47,078 nucleotides of DNA from NCBI RefSeq assembly GCF_013041605.1, contig NZ_JABEQC010000020.1, positions 1-47,078 on the forward strand. Reading direction: 5' to 3'. Origin of the DNA: Vibrio plantisponsor. Lineage in GTDB: Bacteria > Pseudomonadota > Gammaproteobacteria > Enterobacterales > Vibrionaceae. Positions 34,164-42,860 of the stretch are shown here, piece by piece. Each line of letters opens with the position of its first letter. Within the stretch, counting starts at the first letter, position 1. Position numbers and translations under genes: made by a program. A model generated the notes under the pieces. The model was not told the origin of the DNA and did not search any database. It worked only from the letters and a program-made list of their open reading frames with translations.

Positions 34164-35096
34164 ATGACCAAACAATTACCTTTAGCTCTGTTTCTTATGG
34201 GGCCAACCGCATCGGGCAAAACAGAGCTGGCAATACGCTTGCGCCAAAAGTACCCGATTGAAATCATCAGTGTCGATTCGGCTTTGATTTATAAAGGTAT
34301 GGATATTGGTACAGCGAAGCCTGACGCTCGCGAGCAAGAACTTGCTCCGCATCGCTTAATTGATATTTTGGATCCGAGTGAATCTTATTCTGCTGCGGAT
34401 TTTAGACGCGATGCACTAAAAGAAATGAACGACATCGTTGTTGAGGGCAAGATCCCACTGCTGGTGGGCGGCACAATGCTTTACTACAAAGCGCTGTTGG
34501 AGGGATTATCGCCACTTCCTGCGGCGGATCCAGAAATTCGTCAACAGATTGAAAAAGAAGCGATCGAACTGGGTTGGGGTGCTTTGCATGACCAGTTAAA
34601 AGCGATCGATCCGGTTTCTGCTGAGAGAATCCACCCAAATGATCCACAAAGATTGTCACGGGCATTGGAAGTTTATCGAATTTCAGGTAAAACTCTTACT
34701 GAGCTGACTAAAACGAAAGGAGAACCACTTCCATTTCGAGTTAAGCAGTTTGCAATAGCACCCAAGGAAAGGGCAGAGCTCCATCGTCGAATTGAGCTAA
34801 GATTCGAAAAAATGGTTGAGAATGGATTTGAAGATGAAATGAAAGCACTCTATGCTCGAAAAGATCTTCATCCTGATCTGCCGTCGATTCGATGTGTTGG
34901 TTACAGACAGATGTGGGACTATTTAGATGGGAACTGTACTTTAGATGAAGCGATCTTTCGTGGAGTCTGTGCAACCCGTCAATTGGCCAAGCGCCAGATC
35001 ACTTGGTTGCGCAGCTGGGATGATCTAACTTGGTTAGATAGTGAAAACATTGATCTTGCATTCGAAACAGTTTCAAATGCCATAGCGTTAGATTGA
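34164..35096 (+). CDS. miaA: tRNA dimethylallyltransferase MiaA
   Basis: The 310 residues compare with 316 in E. coli. MiaA adds a dimethylallyl group to A37 of tRNAs reading UNN codons, using DMAPP. The P-loop is GPTASGKT (13-20), followed by the catalytic SVDSALIYKGMDIGTAKP. Family segments VGGTMLYYKALLEGLSPLP and RCVGYRQMW are intact. It starts 9 nt after mutL. hfq follows after 192 nt with a possible promoter of its own. Confidence 0.97.
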   Translation: MTKQLPLALFLMGPTASGKTELAIRLRQKYPIEIISVDSALIYKGMDIGTAKPDAREQELAPHRLIDILDPSESYSAADFRRDALKEMNDIVVEGKIPLLVGGTMLYYKALLEGLSPLPAADPEIRQQIEKEAIELGWGALHDQLKAIDPVSAERIHPNDPQRLSRALEVYRISGKTLTELTKTKGEPLPFRVKQFAIAPKERAELHRRIELRFEKMVENGFEDEMKALYARKDLHPDLPSIRCVGYRQMWDYLDGNCTLDEAIFRGVCATRQLAKRQITWLRSWDDLTWLDSENIDLAFETVSNAIALD

Positions 35097-35106
35097 TTTC
35101 GCTGTG

Positions 35107-35112
35107 TATAAT
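35107..35112 (+). promoter_or_regulatory. Possible -10 of an hfq promoter
   Basis: TATAAT stands about 180 nt before hfq in the miaA-hfq spacer. No good -35 lies 16-18 bp upstream, so the promoter is tentative. E. coli also has promoters near here. Confidence 0.4.
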
Positions 35113-35288
35113 GTGATCGCTTTTGCGTAATTTACCCTGTCAGGGATCGTTACTTGTTTTTGGTGCTTTTATCACCATATTTAGTAACAACGGGGTTTTA
35201 TTCATTTAGCTCATAGGCATGGTCTGCACAGACTTTTAGTGCACCGCTAGCTAAATAACTACAACAAAATACAAATAAGGAAAATAAA

Positions 35289-35552
35289 ATGGCTAAGGGG
35301 CAATCTCTACAAGACCCATTCTTAAATGCATTACGTCGCGAGCGTATTCCAGTGTCTATCTATCTGGTTAACGGCATTAAGCTACAAGGCCAAATTGAGT
35401 CTTTCGATCAATTTGTGATCCTACTGAAGAACACTGTTAACCAAATGGTTTACAAGCACGCAATTTCTACTGTGGTACCTGCTCGTCCAGTAAGTCACCA
35501 CACTGCAGAGCGTTCTCCTTCAGATCGTCCTTCAGAGAAATCAGAAGATTAA
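35289..35552 (+). CDS. hfq: RNA chaperone Hfq
   Basis: The 87-residue protein forms a hexameric ring that pairs small RNAs with mRNAs. The Sm1 motif spans about residues 8-50 (QDPFLNALRRERIPVSIYLV). The Sm2 motif contains YKHAIS, with the proximal-face uridine-binding residues. The C-terminal tail (about 66-87) is acidic and disordered and shorter than in E. coli (102 residues). AAGGAAAATAAA gives the ribosome site. hflX follows after 41 nt. Hfq would serve the candidate small RNA at 13904, if that is real. Confidence 0.98.
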   Translation: MAKGQSLQDPFLNALRRERIPVSIYLVNGIKLQGQIESFDQFVILLKNTVNQMVYKHAISTVVPARPVSHHTAERSPSDRPSEKSED

Positions 35553-35593
35553 TAATAGTAATATAAAGCTATATTTATTAAGGAGTTGATAGC

Positions 35594-36883
35594 TTGTTTG
35601 ACCGTTATGAAGCCGGTGAGCGAGCCGTACTTGTTCATATCAACTTCACGCAACAGGGTGAATGGGAAGATCTCAGCGAGTGCCAAATGCTGGTATCTTC
35701 TGCAGGAGTAGAGACACTTCAGGTCGTAACAGGAAGTCGTCAATCTCCTCACCCTAAATATTATGTTGGTGAAGGTAAAGCCCAAGAGATCGCACAAGCG
35801 GTTCAAGCGACAGAAGCAGATGTCGTGATCTTTAACCATTCTCTTTCTCCTGCCCAAGAACGTAACCTCGAACATCTTTGTCAGTGTCGTGTCGTAGACA
35901 GAACTGGTTTGATCCTCGATATCTTTGCTCAGCGTGCTCGTACTCACGAAGGTAAGTTGCAAGTTGAGTTAGCTCAGTTACGTCACATCTCGACTCGTTT
36001 GATTCGTGGTTGGACTCACTTGGAGCGTCAGAAAGGTGGTATCGGTCTACGTGGACCGGGTGAAACTCAGTTAGAGACCGACAGACGTTTACTGCGTGAA
36101 CGTATTAAAGCGATTTTGCGCCGTTTAGATCGAGTAGCTAAGCAGCGTGAGCAAGGTAGGCGTGCTAGAACCCGTGCAGAGATACCTACGGTGTCATTGG
36201 TTGGTTATACCAACGCGGGTAAATCGACCCTATTTAACCGAATTACTGAAGCTGGGGTATACGCGGCAGACCAATTGTTTGCAACGCTGGACCCTACGCT
36301 AAGAAAAATTGAACTCAAGGATGTTGGTCCTGCTATCTTGGCTGATACCGTAGGGTTTATTCGTCATCTACCGCACGATTTAGTAGCGGCATTTAAGGCA
36401 ACGTTACAAGAAACGCAAGAAGCTGACATTTTGTTACATGTTGTTGATGCCAGCGATGACCGTTTTCGTGAGAATATTCAAGCTGTAAATGATGTGTTAC
36501 AGGAGATTGACGCTAACGAAGTGCCAACCCTGTTAGTCATGAACAAGATTGACAATCTAGACGTTCAAGAGCCTCGCATTGAAAGAGATGATGAAGGTGT
36601 GCCGAGAACCGTATGGATTTCGGCAATGGATGGTTTAGGCATTGATCTGCTATTCCAAGCTCTGACTGAGCGTCTGGCTAGCCAAATAGTTGAATACAGG
36701 TTGCGAGTTCCGCCACAACATCAAGGCAGAATCCGCAGTACTTTCTTCCAAATGAAGTGCATTCAGGACGAAGAGTATGATTCTGATGGCAATTTGCTGA
36801 TATCAATTCGTATGCAGCAAGTAGATTGGTCTAGACTAGAAAAAAGAGAAGAGGCAGTTTTACGTGACTTTATAGTTACTTAA
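35594..36883 (+). CDS. hflX: Ribosome-splitting GTPase HflX
   Basis: The 429 residues compare with 426 in E. coli. HflX splits stalled or heat-damaged ribosomes. The N-terminal HflX domain contains KYYVGEGKAQEI, and the linker carries GGIGLRGPGETQLETDRR. The GTPase motifs are GYTNAGKST (G1), DTVGFI (G3) and NKID (G4). Translation starts at TTG 35594, with AGGAG 8 nt upstream. The product then begins MFDRYEAGERAVLVHI like its relatives. Confidence 0.96.
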   Translation: MFDRYEAGERAVLVHINFTQQGEWEDLSECQMLVSSAGVETLQVVTGSRQSPHPKYYVGEGKAQEIAQAVQATEADVVIFNHSLSPAQERNLEHLCQCRVVDRTGLILDIFAQRARTHEGKLQVELAQLRHISTRLIRGWTHLERQKGGIGLRGPGETQLETDRRLLRERIKAILRRLDRVAKQREQGRRARTRAEIPTVSLVGYTNAGKSTLFNRITEAGVYAADQLFATLDPTLRKIELKDVGPAILADTVGFIRHLPHDLVAAFKATLQETQEADILLHVVDASDDRFRENIQAVNDVLQEIDANEVPTLLVMNKIDNLDVQEPRIERDDEGVPRTVWISAMDGLGIDLLFQALTERLASQIVEYRLRVPPQHQGRIRSTFFQMKCIQDEEYDSDGNLLISIRMQQVDWSRLEKREEAVLRDFIVT

Positions 36884-36928
36884 AGGACTGCTAAAGTATA
36901 ACGTCATATCAAATGATGGAGCTTTCTA

Positions 36929-38131
36929 ATGGCGTGGAATGAGCCCGGAAATAACAACGGCAACAATGGCCGCGATAATGACCCTTGGGGTAATAACAAT
37001 AATCGCGGTGACAAAGGCGGCCGTGAGCAAGGTCCGCCAGATTTAGACGAAGTGTTTAACAAGCTGAGTCAAAAACTGGGCGGAAAATTTGGTAACAAAG
37101 GTGGAAGCGGTAAAGGGCCTTCTTTCTCTGGTGGTGGTGCCATTGGTTTTGGTGTTATCGCAGTTATCGCTATTGCTATCTGGTTCTTTGCTGGTTTCTA
37201 TACCATCAGCGAAGCTGAGCGCGGCGTGGTTTTACGACTAGGTAAATACGACCGTATTGTTGACCCAGGTCTGAACTGGCGTCCTCGCTTTATTGATGAA
37301 GTTACACCAGTAAATATTCAGGCAATCCGTTCAATGCGTGCATCTGGTCTTATGTTGACTAAAGATGAGAACGTTGTGACGGTAGCAATGGATGTTCAAT
37401 ACCGTGTTGCTGATCCGTTCAAGTATTTATACCGAGTGACCAATGCTGACGACAGCTTACGCCAAGCGACAGATTCAGCGCTGCGTGCGGTGATTGGTGA
37501 CTCACTGATGGATAGCATCCTGACAAGTGGCCGCCAACAAATTCGTCAAAGTACCCAAGAGACGCTAAATCAAGTCATTGATAGCTACGATATGGGCTTA
37601 ATGATTGTTGACGTAAACTTCCAGTCTGCGCGTCCGCCAGAGCAAGTTAAAGATGCCTTTGACGATGCGATCGCGGCTCGTGAGGATGAAGAGCGTTTCA
37701 TTCGTGAAGCAGAAGCTTACAAAAACGAGATTCTTCCTAAAGCGACTGGTCGTGCAGAACGTCTGAAAAAAGAAGCATTGGGTTACAGTGAACGTGTAGT
37801 TAACGAATCTTTGGGTCAAGTTGCTCAGTTTGAGAAACTATTACCAGAGTACAAAGCGGCACCTGAAGTTACACGTAACCGTATGTACCTAGATACGATG
37901 GAAGAGGTATACAGCAATACGTCTAAAGTGCTGATCGATTCTGAATCGAGCGGTAACTTGCTTTACTTGCCAATCGATAAGTTAGCAGGTCAACAGACAG
38001 CTCCGACTAAACGTGCAGATAAGTCGTCAGCGACTTATGACAACATTGAGTTAGAGTCTCAGCGTTCAGCGACTGATACTGAAACTGATGCTCAAAATCG
38101 TTCAACTACTTCACGTCAAGGGAGATACTAA
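36929..38131 (+). CDS. hflK: FtsH protease regulator HflK
   Basis: The 400-residue protein is an SPFH-domain membrane protein. A Gly/Asn-rich cytoplasmic tail (about 1-70) precedes one transmembrane helix (about 72-92). The band-7 domain (about 95-270) starts YTISEAERGVVLRLGKY. A long helix and a polar tail follow. With HflC it forms a cage around FtsH and modulates degradation of membrane and soluble substrates. hflC begins 2 nt after its stop, so the two are coupled. Confidence 0.96.
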   Translation: MAWNEPGNNNGNNGRDNDPWGNNNNRGDKGGREQGPPDLDEVFNKLSQKLGGKFGNKGGSGKGPSFSGGGAIGFGVIAVIAIAIWFFAGFYTISEAERGVVLRLGKYDRIVDPGLNWRPRFIDEVTPVNIQAIRSMRASGLMLTKDENVVTVAMDVQYRVADPFKYLYRVTNADDSLRQATDSALRAVIGDSLMDSILTSGRQQIRQSTQETLNQVIDSYDMGLMIVDVNFQSARPPEQVKDAFDDAIAAREDEERFIREAEAYKNEILPKATGRAERLKKEALGYSERVVNESLGQVAQFEKLLPEYKAAPEVTRNRMYLDTMEEVYSNTSKVLIDSESSGNLLYLPIDKLAGQQTAPTKRADKSSATYDNIELESQRSATDTETDAQNRSTTSRQGRY

Positions 38132-38133
38132 TT

Positions 38134-39114
38134 ATGCGTAAGTTAATGATCCCTGTTGTGGTTGTTGTTCTTGCTTTGTTGTTGATGTCTATGTTCGTTA
38201 TCCCTGAAGGGGAGAAAGGCTTTGTTATTCGATTCGGTCGAGTAATGAAAGACAATAACGACGCAGCGAAAATCTATGAGCCGGGCTTGCACTTTAAAAT
38301 GCCTCTGTTTGACCGTGTGAAATCTTTAGATGCACGTATTCAAACGATGGATGGCCGTTCTGACCGTTTTGTAACGTCAGAGAAAAAAGACGTAATTATC
38401 GATACTTATGTTAAGTGGCGTATCAAAGACTTCGGTCAATACTACTTAGCAACAGGTGGTGGTAATGCTCTTACGGCTGAAGCGCTACTTGAGCGTAAAG
38501 TGACTGACGTATTACGTTCAGAAATCGGTTCGCGTGAAATCAAGCAGATTGTATCTGGTCCACGCAACAAAGATGTGTTGCCAGACAGTGCTGATGCAGA
38601 AGTTGTGACAACCGAAGCGGCGAAGCAGGCGTTAGAAATTGATGGTCAGCGTGATCAGATCATGGAAAACGTGCTTAACGATACTCGTCAAAGTGCGATG
38701 AAAGACTTAGGTGTTGAAGTGGTTGACTTCCGTATGAAGAAAATCAACTTACCTGATGAAATCAGTGAATCTATCTATCGTCGTATGCGTGCAGAACGTG
38801 AATCGGTTGCTCGTAAACACCGTTCTCAAGGTCGTGAGAAAGCGGAAGTTATCCGTGCTCAAGCTGAACTTGAAGTGGCGACTATCCTAGCTGAAGCAGA
38901 CAAAACAGCGCGAGTTACTCGCGGTGAAGCAGACGCAAAAGCTGCGAAAATTTATTCTGAAGCGTATAACAAAGATCCTGAGTTCTTCGGTTTCGTACGT
39001 TCGTTAAAAGCTTATGAGAAATCGTTCAGCCAGAAAGGCGACATTTTAGTGTTGGATCCGAAGAGTGACTTCTTCCAGTACATGAATAACGCAAAAGGCG
39101 CGGTTACTAAGTAA
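38134..39114 (+). CDS. hflC: FtsH protease regulator HflC
   Basis: The 326 residues compare with 334 in E. coli. One N-terminal membrane anchor (about 4-22) is followed by the SPFH domain starting EGEKGFVIRFGRV. A coiled helical part follows (REKAEVIRAQAELEVATILA, about 232-251). It is the partner of HflK in the periplasm-facing cage around FtsH. It is the last gene of the series that starts at tsaE, and a terminator follows after about 20 nt. Confidence 0.96.
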   Translation: MRKLMIPVVVVVLALLLMSMFVIPEGEKGFVIRFGRVMKDNNDAAKIYEPGLHFKMPLFDRVKSLDARIQTMDGRSDRFVTSEKKDVIIDTYVKWRIKDFGQYYLATGGGNALTAEALLERKVTDVLRSEIGSREIKQIVSGPRNKDVLPDSADAEVVTTEAAKQALEIDGQRDQIMENVLNDTRQSAMKDLGVEVVDFRMKKINLPDEISESIYRRMRAERESVARKHRSQGREKAEVIRAQAELEVATILAEADKTARVTRGEADAKAAKIYSEAYNKDPEFFGFVRSLKAYEKSFSQKGDILVLDPKSDFFQYMNNAKGAVTK

Positions 39115-39132
39115 CGCATTTAAGTTTGACTA

Positions 39133-39158
39133 AAAAGGCTCCTTTGGGAGCCTTTCTT
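39133..39158 (+). terminator. Terminator after hflC
   Basis: AAAGGCTCC pairs with GGGAGCCTTT around a short loop, followed by CTTT. The tail is modest, so some read-through into the DUF2065 gene is possible. Confidence 0.8.
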
Positions 39159-39172
39159 TATGGGGACAAATA

Positions 39173-39358
39173 ATGTCGAATTCACTTTGGGTGGCATTGG
39201 GACTTGTGTTGGTGGTAGAAGGACTTGGTCCTTTAATTGCCCCAAATGGCTGGCGACAAATGGTCGCTCAACTCAGCGAACAACCGGATAATCAACTTCG
39301 CCGCCTTGGTGGATGCTTAGTGGTAGCTGGCGCTGTTATTGCTTATTACTTTGCTTAA
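39173..39358 (+). CDS. DUF2065 small membrane protein (YjeT-like)
   Basis: The 61-residue protein has two hydrophobic segments (about 5-23 and 45-60) around a polar loop. The sequence ALGLVLVVEGLGPLIAPNGW and the ending LGGCLVVAGAVIAYYFA match E. coli YjeT, which also follows hflC. The function is unknown. GGGG lies upstream of the ATG. It converges on slyX. Confidence 0.8.
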   Translation: MSNSLWVALGLVLVVEGLGPLIAPNGWRQMVAQLSEQPDNQLRRLGGCLVVAGAVIAYYFA

Positions 39359-39380
39359 AGCCCATGTTTACCAGAAAGTG

Positions 39381-39608
39381 TTAGTAATGTGGTGGTGGTG
39401 GTTCTTTGCTTGGATCCGCCATATTTGACGTTTCCATATTTTTCATTTTCCCAACAACATACTTCATTTGATCTTTCATTTTGTTGATCAACAACTGTTG
39501 CTGAGCGAGAGCTTCGTTTAGCTCATCAATCGTCTGTTCTTGAAACGCGACTTTGCATTCCAAATCATCAATACGTTGCTGTAACTGTACTGTGTGTTGT
39601 TCTGTCAT
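39381..39608 (-). CDS. slyX: SlyX family protein
   Basis: The 75-residue coiled-coil protein has the family pattern: LQQRIDDLECKVAFQEQTID near the start and the invariant ending PPPPHY. The biochemical role is not established. The start at 39608 (MTEQHTV) is chosen over an ATG four codons upstream because it matches the family N-terminus and has GGGT before it. It lies 46 nt after the WD40 lipoprotein gene on the same strand, so the two are probably cotranscribed. In E. coli it also neighbours fkpA. Confidence 0.88.
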   Translation of the reverse strand: MTEQHTVQLQQRIDDLECKVAFQEQTIDELNEALAQQQLLINKMKDQMKYVVGKMKNMETSNMADPSKEPPPPHY

Positions 39609-39654
39609 CGTAATACCCATATCGTCATGGTCTACAGTCGTTCGTTCTACAGGT

Positions 39655-40635
39655 TTAATTACTCATCTGCCAAGCCTGTGCTATGCCTGCGGAAGTACCT
39701 GATACGATTCGCTGCTTTGAATCGAAAGCGGCATCATACACTACTGCTCGCGGAGGGCGCGCATCTTTTCTCGGCTCAGCTTCAAAGCTATCCAGTTTAT
39801 CGCCGGTTTTACTGTCCCAAACTTCTATTCGGCTTGAAGGCGTTCCTGTGACTAAAAAAGCTCCGTCATCAGAAAAGCGGGCGGTGGAAAATATTAATTG
39901 ACGAGAAAAACTGTGCAACTGTGCTTGCTGAGCTCCGCTTGGTAGTTGCCAAATATAAGATTCATCACCACCGTCAGAAGTAAAAGCGAATTTACCATCG
40001 CGTTGCAGTGCGACGCGATTCACTCTTTGCTGGTGTTCAAAGGTGTGGATAATTTGTCCGGTTTTAGTGTCCCAAAAGTAAGCTTTATAGTCATTACCAC
40101 CTGTGAGGGCATAGCGTCCGTTTGGAGAAAGAGCGACAGAATTGACTTTTTCTTGGTGAGCGAGGAACTCCATCCGTCTTCCGCTGACTAAATCGACGTA
40201 AATGGCTTTGCCATTAGACAGACCGAGTAGGACTTGTTGACCATCGCTGCTGATATCAATATCACGGATTAATCCATCGGATATGGACCATAGACCTTTT
40301 GCTTGTGACCAAGCGAGATTCCAAACGGCAAAGTTAATCTGGCTAGCCGTCACGGCAAATTGTCCGTTATCCGAAATTCGAATACGTGATACGGTATTTT
40401 GTTGTGGATCTTGAGCACCGAGCTCCGCAAGTTTCTCTCGGGAGTTTAAATCCCAGAGAACCAATTGGTGTTCTTGGGAATAGATAAGAGCAAATCGGCC
40501 GTCACGACTTAAGCCGAAACTGGCAGAACCATTGGGTTCTAAATCCCAGCGCTCTAGCTCTTTTCCAGAGAAAAAGCAGCCGTTTAACGCAACGATGACA
40601 GTAAAACAGAGTGTGAGATGGTAAATTATCCGCAT
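39655..40635 (-). CDS. WD40-repeat lipoprotein
   Basis: The 326-residue protein has a lipoprotein signal (MRIIYHLTLCFTVIVALNGC, cysteine at 20) and then about six or seven WD40-type blades. Examples are LVLWDLNSREKL, AYFWDTKTGQII and IEVWDSKTGDKL. It is probably a beta-propeller anchored in the outer membrane facing the periplasm, since the residue after Cys is Phe, not Asp. BamB has a similar layout, but this is not BamB. Its partners are unknown. It is divergent from fkpA, which encodes a periplasmic folding factor, and upstream of slyX. Confidence 0.8.
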   Translation of the reverse strand: MRIIYHLTLCFTVIVALNGCFFSGKELERWDLEPNGSASFGLSRDGRFALIYSQEHQLVLWDLNSREKLAELGAQDPQQNTVSRIRISDNGQFAVTASQINFAVWNLAWSQAKGLWSISDGLIRDIDISSDGQQVLLGLSNGKAIYVDLVSGRRMEFLAHQEKVNSVALSPNGRYALTGGNDYKAYFWDTKTGQIIHTFEHQQRVNRVALQRDGKFAFTSDGGDESYIWQLPSGAQQAQLHSFSRQLIFSTARFSDDGAFLVTGTPSSRIEVWDSKTGDKLDSFEAEPRKDARPPRAVVYDAAFDSKQRIVSGTSAGIAQAWQMSN

Positions 40636-40698
40636 TAGGTCTAATTATCCGTAGAGACAATCTCAAAACATACCGCTATATTGGTACAACTTTTTGTT

Positions 40699-40729
40699 AT
40701 GCACCAGTTAGATAACTGATTTTGTGCAT
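40699..40729. promoter_or_regulatory. Nested palindrome between the WD40 gene and fkpA
   Basis: ATGCAC (40699-40704) and GTGCAT (40724-40729) flank CAGTTA/TAACTG (40705-40718). It lies between divergent genes and could be an operator or leader hairpin. I see no convincing sigmaE promoter. Confidence 0.35.
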
Positions 40730-40782
40730 GATACTGAAGCTTTACCAATAAAATAAGCTTTGCCAACAATTTGGAGAATTCA

Positions 40783-41556
40783 ATGAAATCACTATTTAAA
40801 GTGTCACTGCTAGCTGCAACTGTCATTCTTGCAGTCGGCTGCCAGAAAGATGAAGCACCGAAAGCGGAAGCGACTCCGGCAGCACAAGAGCAACAAGCAG
40901 TCACTTTTAAAACGGACGATGATAAAGCGGCATACGCTATTGGTGTTTCTTTCGCGAACTACCTAAACACCAGCTTAGATAAGCCTCGTGAAATTGGTAT
41001 CGAACTAAACAAAGATCTTGTACTTCAGGGTATTGAACACGTTTTCGCTGGCAAAGCAGAACTTACTGAAGAAGATACTCGTGCGGCTCTAGAAGCGTTG
41101 GACAAACGTGTGGCTGAAACCATGCAAGCGAAAGCGGCTGAGAAAGCAGCAGCAAGTAAAGAAGCGGGTGATAAGTTCCGCTCTGATTTTGAAGCGCAAG
41201 AAGGTGTGAAGAAAACTGAATCTGGCCTACTTTACCAAGTGATCACGCCAGCAGAAGGTGAACAGCCAAAAGAAACCGATACTGTTCAAGTACACTACAA
41301 AGGTACTTTGACAGATGGCACTCAGTTCGACAGTTCATACGATCGTGGTGAACCTGCTACTTTCCCTCTAAACCGTGTTATCCCAGGTTGGACTGAAGGC
41401 GTTCAGTTGATGCCTGTTGGTTCTAAATTCAAGTTCGTTATTCCGCCTGAGCTGGCATATGGCGAACAAGACACGCCAACAATTCCAGCGAACTCAACAC
41501 TGGTATTTGAAGTTGAGTTACTGAAAATTGATAACGGCGACGCTGCGGCTCAATAA
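40783..41556 (+). CDS. fkpA: FKBP-type peptidyl-prolyl isomerase FkpA, lipoprotein form
   Basis: The 257-residue protein is an envelope chaperone and proline isomerase. A lipobox, ILAVGC (Cys at about 20), follows the signal. E. coli FkpA has a plain signal peptide instead. The N-terminal helical dimer domain spans about 38-130 (AAYAIGVSFANYLN). The FKBP domain (about 140-250) includes VQVHYKGTLTDGTQFDSSYD and VIPGWTEGVQLMPVGSK. The ATG at 40783 has GGAG 7 nt upstream, and an ATG four codons earlier lacks one. yheO follows beyond a terminator. Confidence 0.93.
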   Translation: MKSLFKVSLLAATVILAVGCQKDEAPKAEATPAAQEQQAVTFKTDDDKAAYAIGVSFANYLNTSLDKPREIGIELNKDLVLQGIEHVFAGKAELTEEDTRAALEALDKRVAETMQAKAAEKAAASKEAGDKFRSDFEAQEGVKKTESGLLYQVITPAEGEQPKETDTVQVHYKGTLTDGTQFDSSYDRGEPATFPLNRVIPGWTEGVQLMPVGSKFKFVIPPELAYGEQDTPTIPANSTLVFEVELLKIDNGDAAAQ

Positions 41557-41576
41557 GTTATCTTTAATCGTTGATA

Positions 41577-41603
41577 AAGGCCTGACTTGTTCAGGTCTTT
41601 TTT
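41577..41603 (+). terminator. fkpA terminator
   Basis: GGCCTGA and TCAGGTC form a stem with a G-T pair and a 5-nt loop, then six T residues. Confidence 0.88.
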
Positions 41604-41730
41604 CTTTCAGTGAGTTTGAGCACATAATTTGTCTCAAATCACTTGTTAGTGATATAGCTAAGCATTCAAATAAAATTTTCTGATAGACTTACAACAATTT
41701 GTTGATTTTGCGTTTTAAGGTCAAAGTACA

Positions 41731-42456
41731 GTGACAACAACAGAAACATTTAATAATGCAGACATGCTGCTCGAAATGGAATCCGTGCACGTGAAACCAT
41801 TCACTGAGCACGACAAGGTGATTTTGCGCTCTTATGAAGCTGTTGTAGATGGTATCGCCAGCTTGATTGGTCCTTTTTGTGAGATTGTTTTGCACTCATT
41901 AGAAGATTTAAATACCTCTGCAATTAAAATCGCCAATGGTGAAAACACAGGTCGACAAGTCGGCTCACCGATCACCGACCTTGCGCTTAAGATGTTAAGA
42001 GATATCGAAGGTTCAGAACGCAACTTTTCTCGTTCTTACTTCACCCGCGCTAAGGGTGGCGTATTGATGAAATCCATTACGGTTGCGATTCGTAATGGTG
42101 AGAATCGTGTTATTGGTTTGCTGTGTATTAACGTCAACCTTGATGCTCCATTCTCTCAAGTTCTTCAATCGTTTATGCCAACTCAAGAAGCGCAAGATGC
42201 TGCATCTTCAGTTAACTTCGCGAGCGATGTCGAAGAGCTGGTGGACCAAACGGTTGAACGCACAATTGAAGAAATCAACACGGATAAAACCGTGTCGAAT
42301 AACACTAAGAACCGTCAGATCGTTATGGCGCTGTTCGACAAAGGTATCTTCGATATTAAAGATGCGATTAACCGCGTTGCGGACCGTCTGAATATTTCTA
42401 AGCACACTGTTTATCTGTATATCCGTCAGCGTAAAACAGAGGATGATGAAGCGTGA
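41731..42456 (+). CDS. yheO: YheO family predicted transcriptional regulator
   Basis: The 241 residues compare with 240 in E. coli. The N-terminal YheO/PAS-like domain (about 25-140) includes LRSYEAVVDGIASLIGPFCE. The C-terminal helix-turn-helix (about 200-235) is FDIKDAINRVADRLNISKHT followed by VYLYIRQRK. The ligand and targets are not established. A GTG start at 41731 is taken because it gives the family length and AAGG lies upstream. Its TGA overlaps the GTG of tusD, so it is coupled to the tus genes, as in E. coli. Confidence 0.9.
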   Translation: MTTTETFNNADMLLEMESVHVKPFTEHDKVILRSYEAVVDGIASLIGPFCEIVLHSLEDLNTSAIKIANGENTGRQVGSPITDLALKMLRDIEGSERNFSRSYFTRAKGGVLMKSITVAIRNGENRVIGLLCINVNLDAPFSQVLQSFMPTQEAQDAASSVNFASDVEELVDQTVERTIEEINTDKTVSNNTKNRQIVMALFDKGIFDIKDAINRVADRLNISKHTVYLYIRQRKTEDDEA

Positions 42457-42860
42457 GTTCGAACCACACTTCGTTAACTTATACCTTAGTGGTAAATGGG
42501 TCTGTATACGGAACTCAATCGGCGCGTAACGCTTATTTGTTTGCCGAGGCATTGATAGAAAAAGGGCACCAGCTAAAAAGTGTCTTTTTCTATCAAGACG
42601 GTGTATTTAATGCGTCATCACTGACGGTTCCCGCCAACGATGAGTTTGACCTGGTGAAAGCTTGGCAATCGCTGGCGACTAAACATCAGGTTCGTTTGGA
42701 AACGTGTGTGGCTGCAGCGTTGCGTCGTGGTGTGATTGGCAAAGATGAAGCGAGTCAGCATCAATTACCTTCAGATAACCTCGCAGAGCACTTTGAGCAA
42801 TCTGGGCTGGGTAGTCTAGCCGAAGCGTTGCTTAGTCAGGATAGAGTGATTCAGTTTTGA
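42453..42860 (+). CDS. tusD: Sulfurtransferase complex subunit TusD
   Basis: The 135 residues compare with 128 in E. coli. The TusBCD complex passes sulfur from TusA to TusE and then MnmA to make 2-thiouridine at tRNA position 34. The catalytic cysteine is in RLETCVAAALRRGV (about Cys84). The N-terminus starts with YTLVVNGSVYGTQSARNAY. The GTG start overlaps the yheO stop in GTGA. tusC overlaps the end of this gene. Confidence 0.93.
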   Translation: MSSNHTSLTYTLVVNGSVYGTQSARNAYLFAEALIEKGHQLKSVFFYQDGVFNASSLTVPANDEFDLVKAWQSLATKHQVRLETCVAAALRRGVIGKDEASQHQLPSDNLAEHFEQSGLGSLAEALLSQDRVIQF

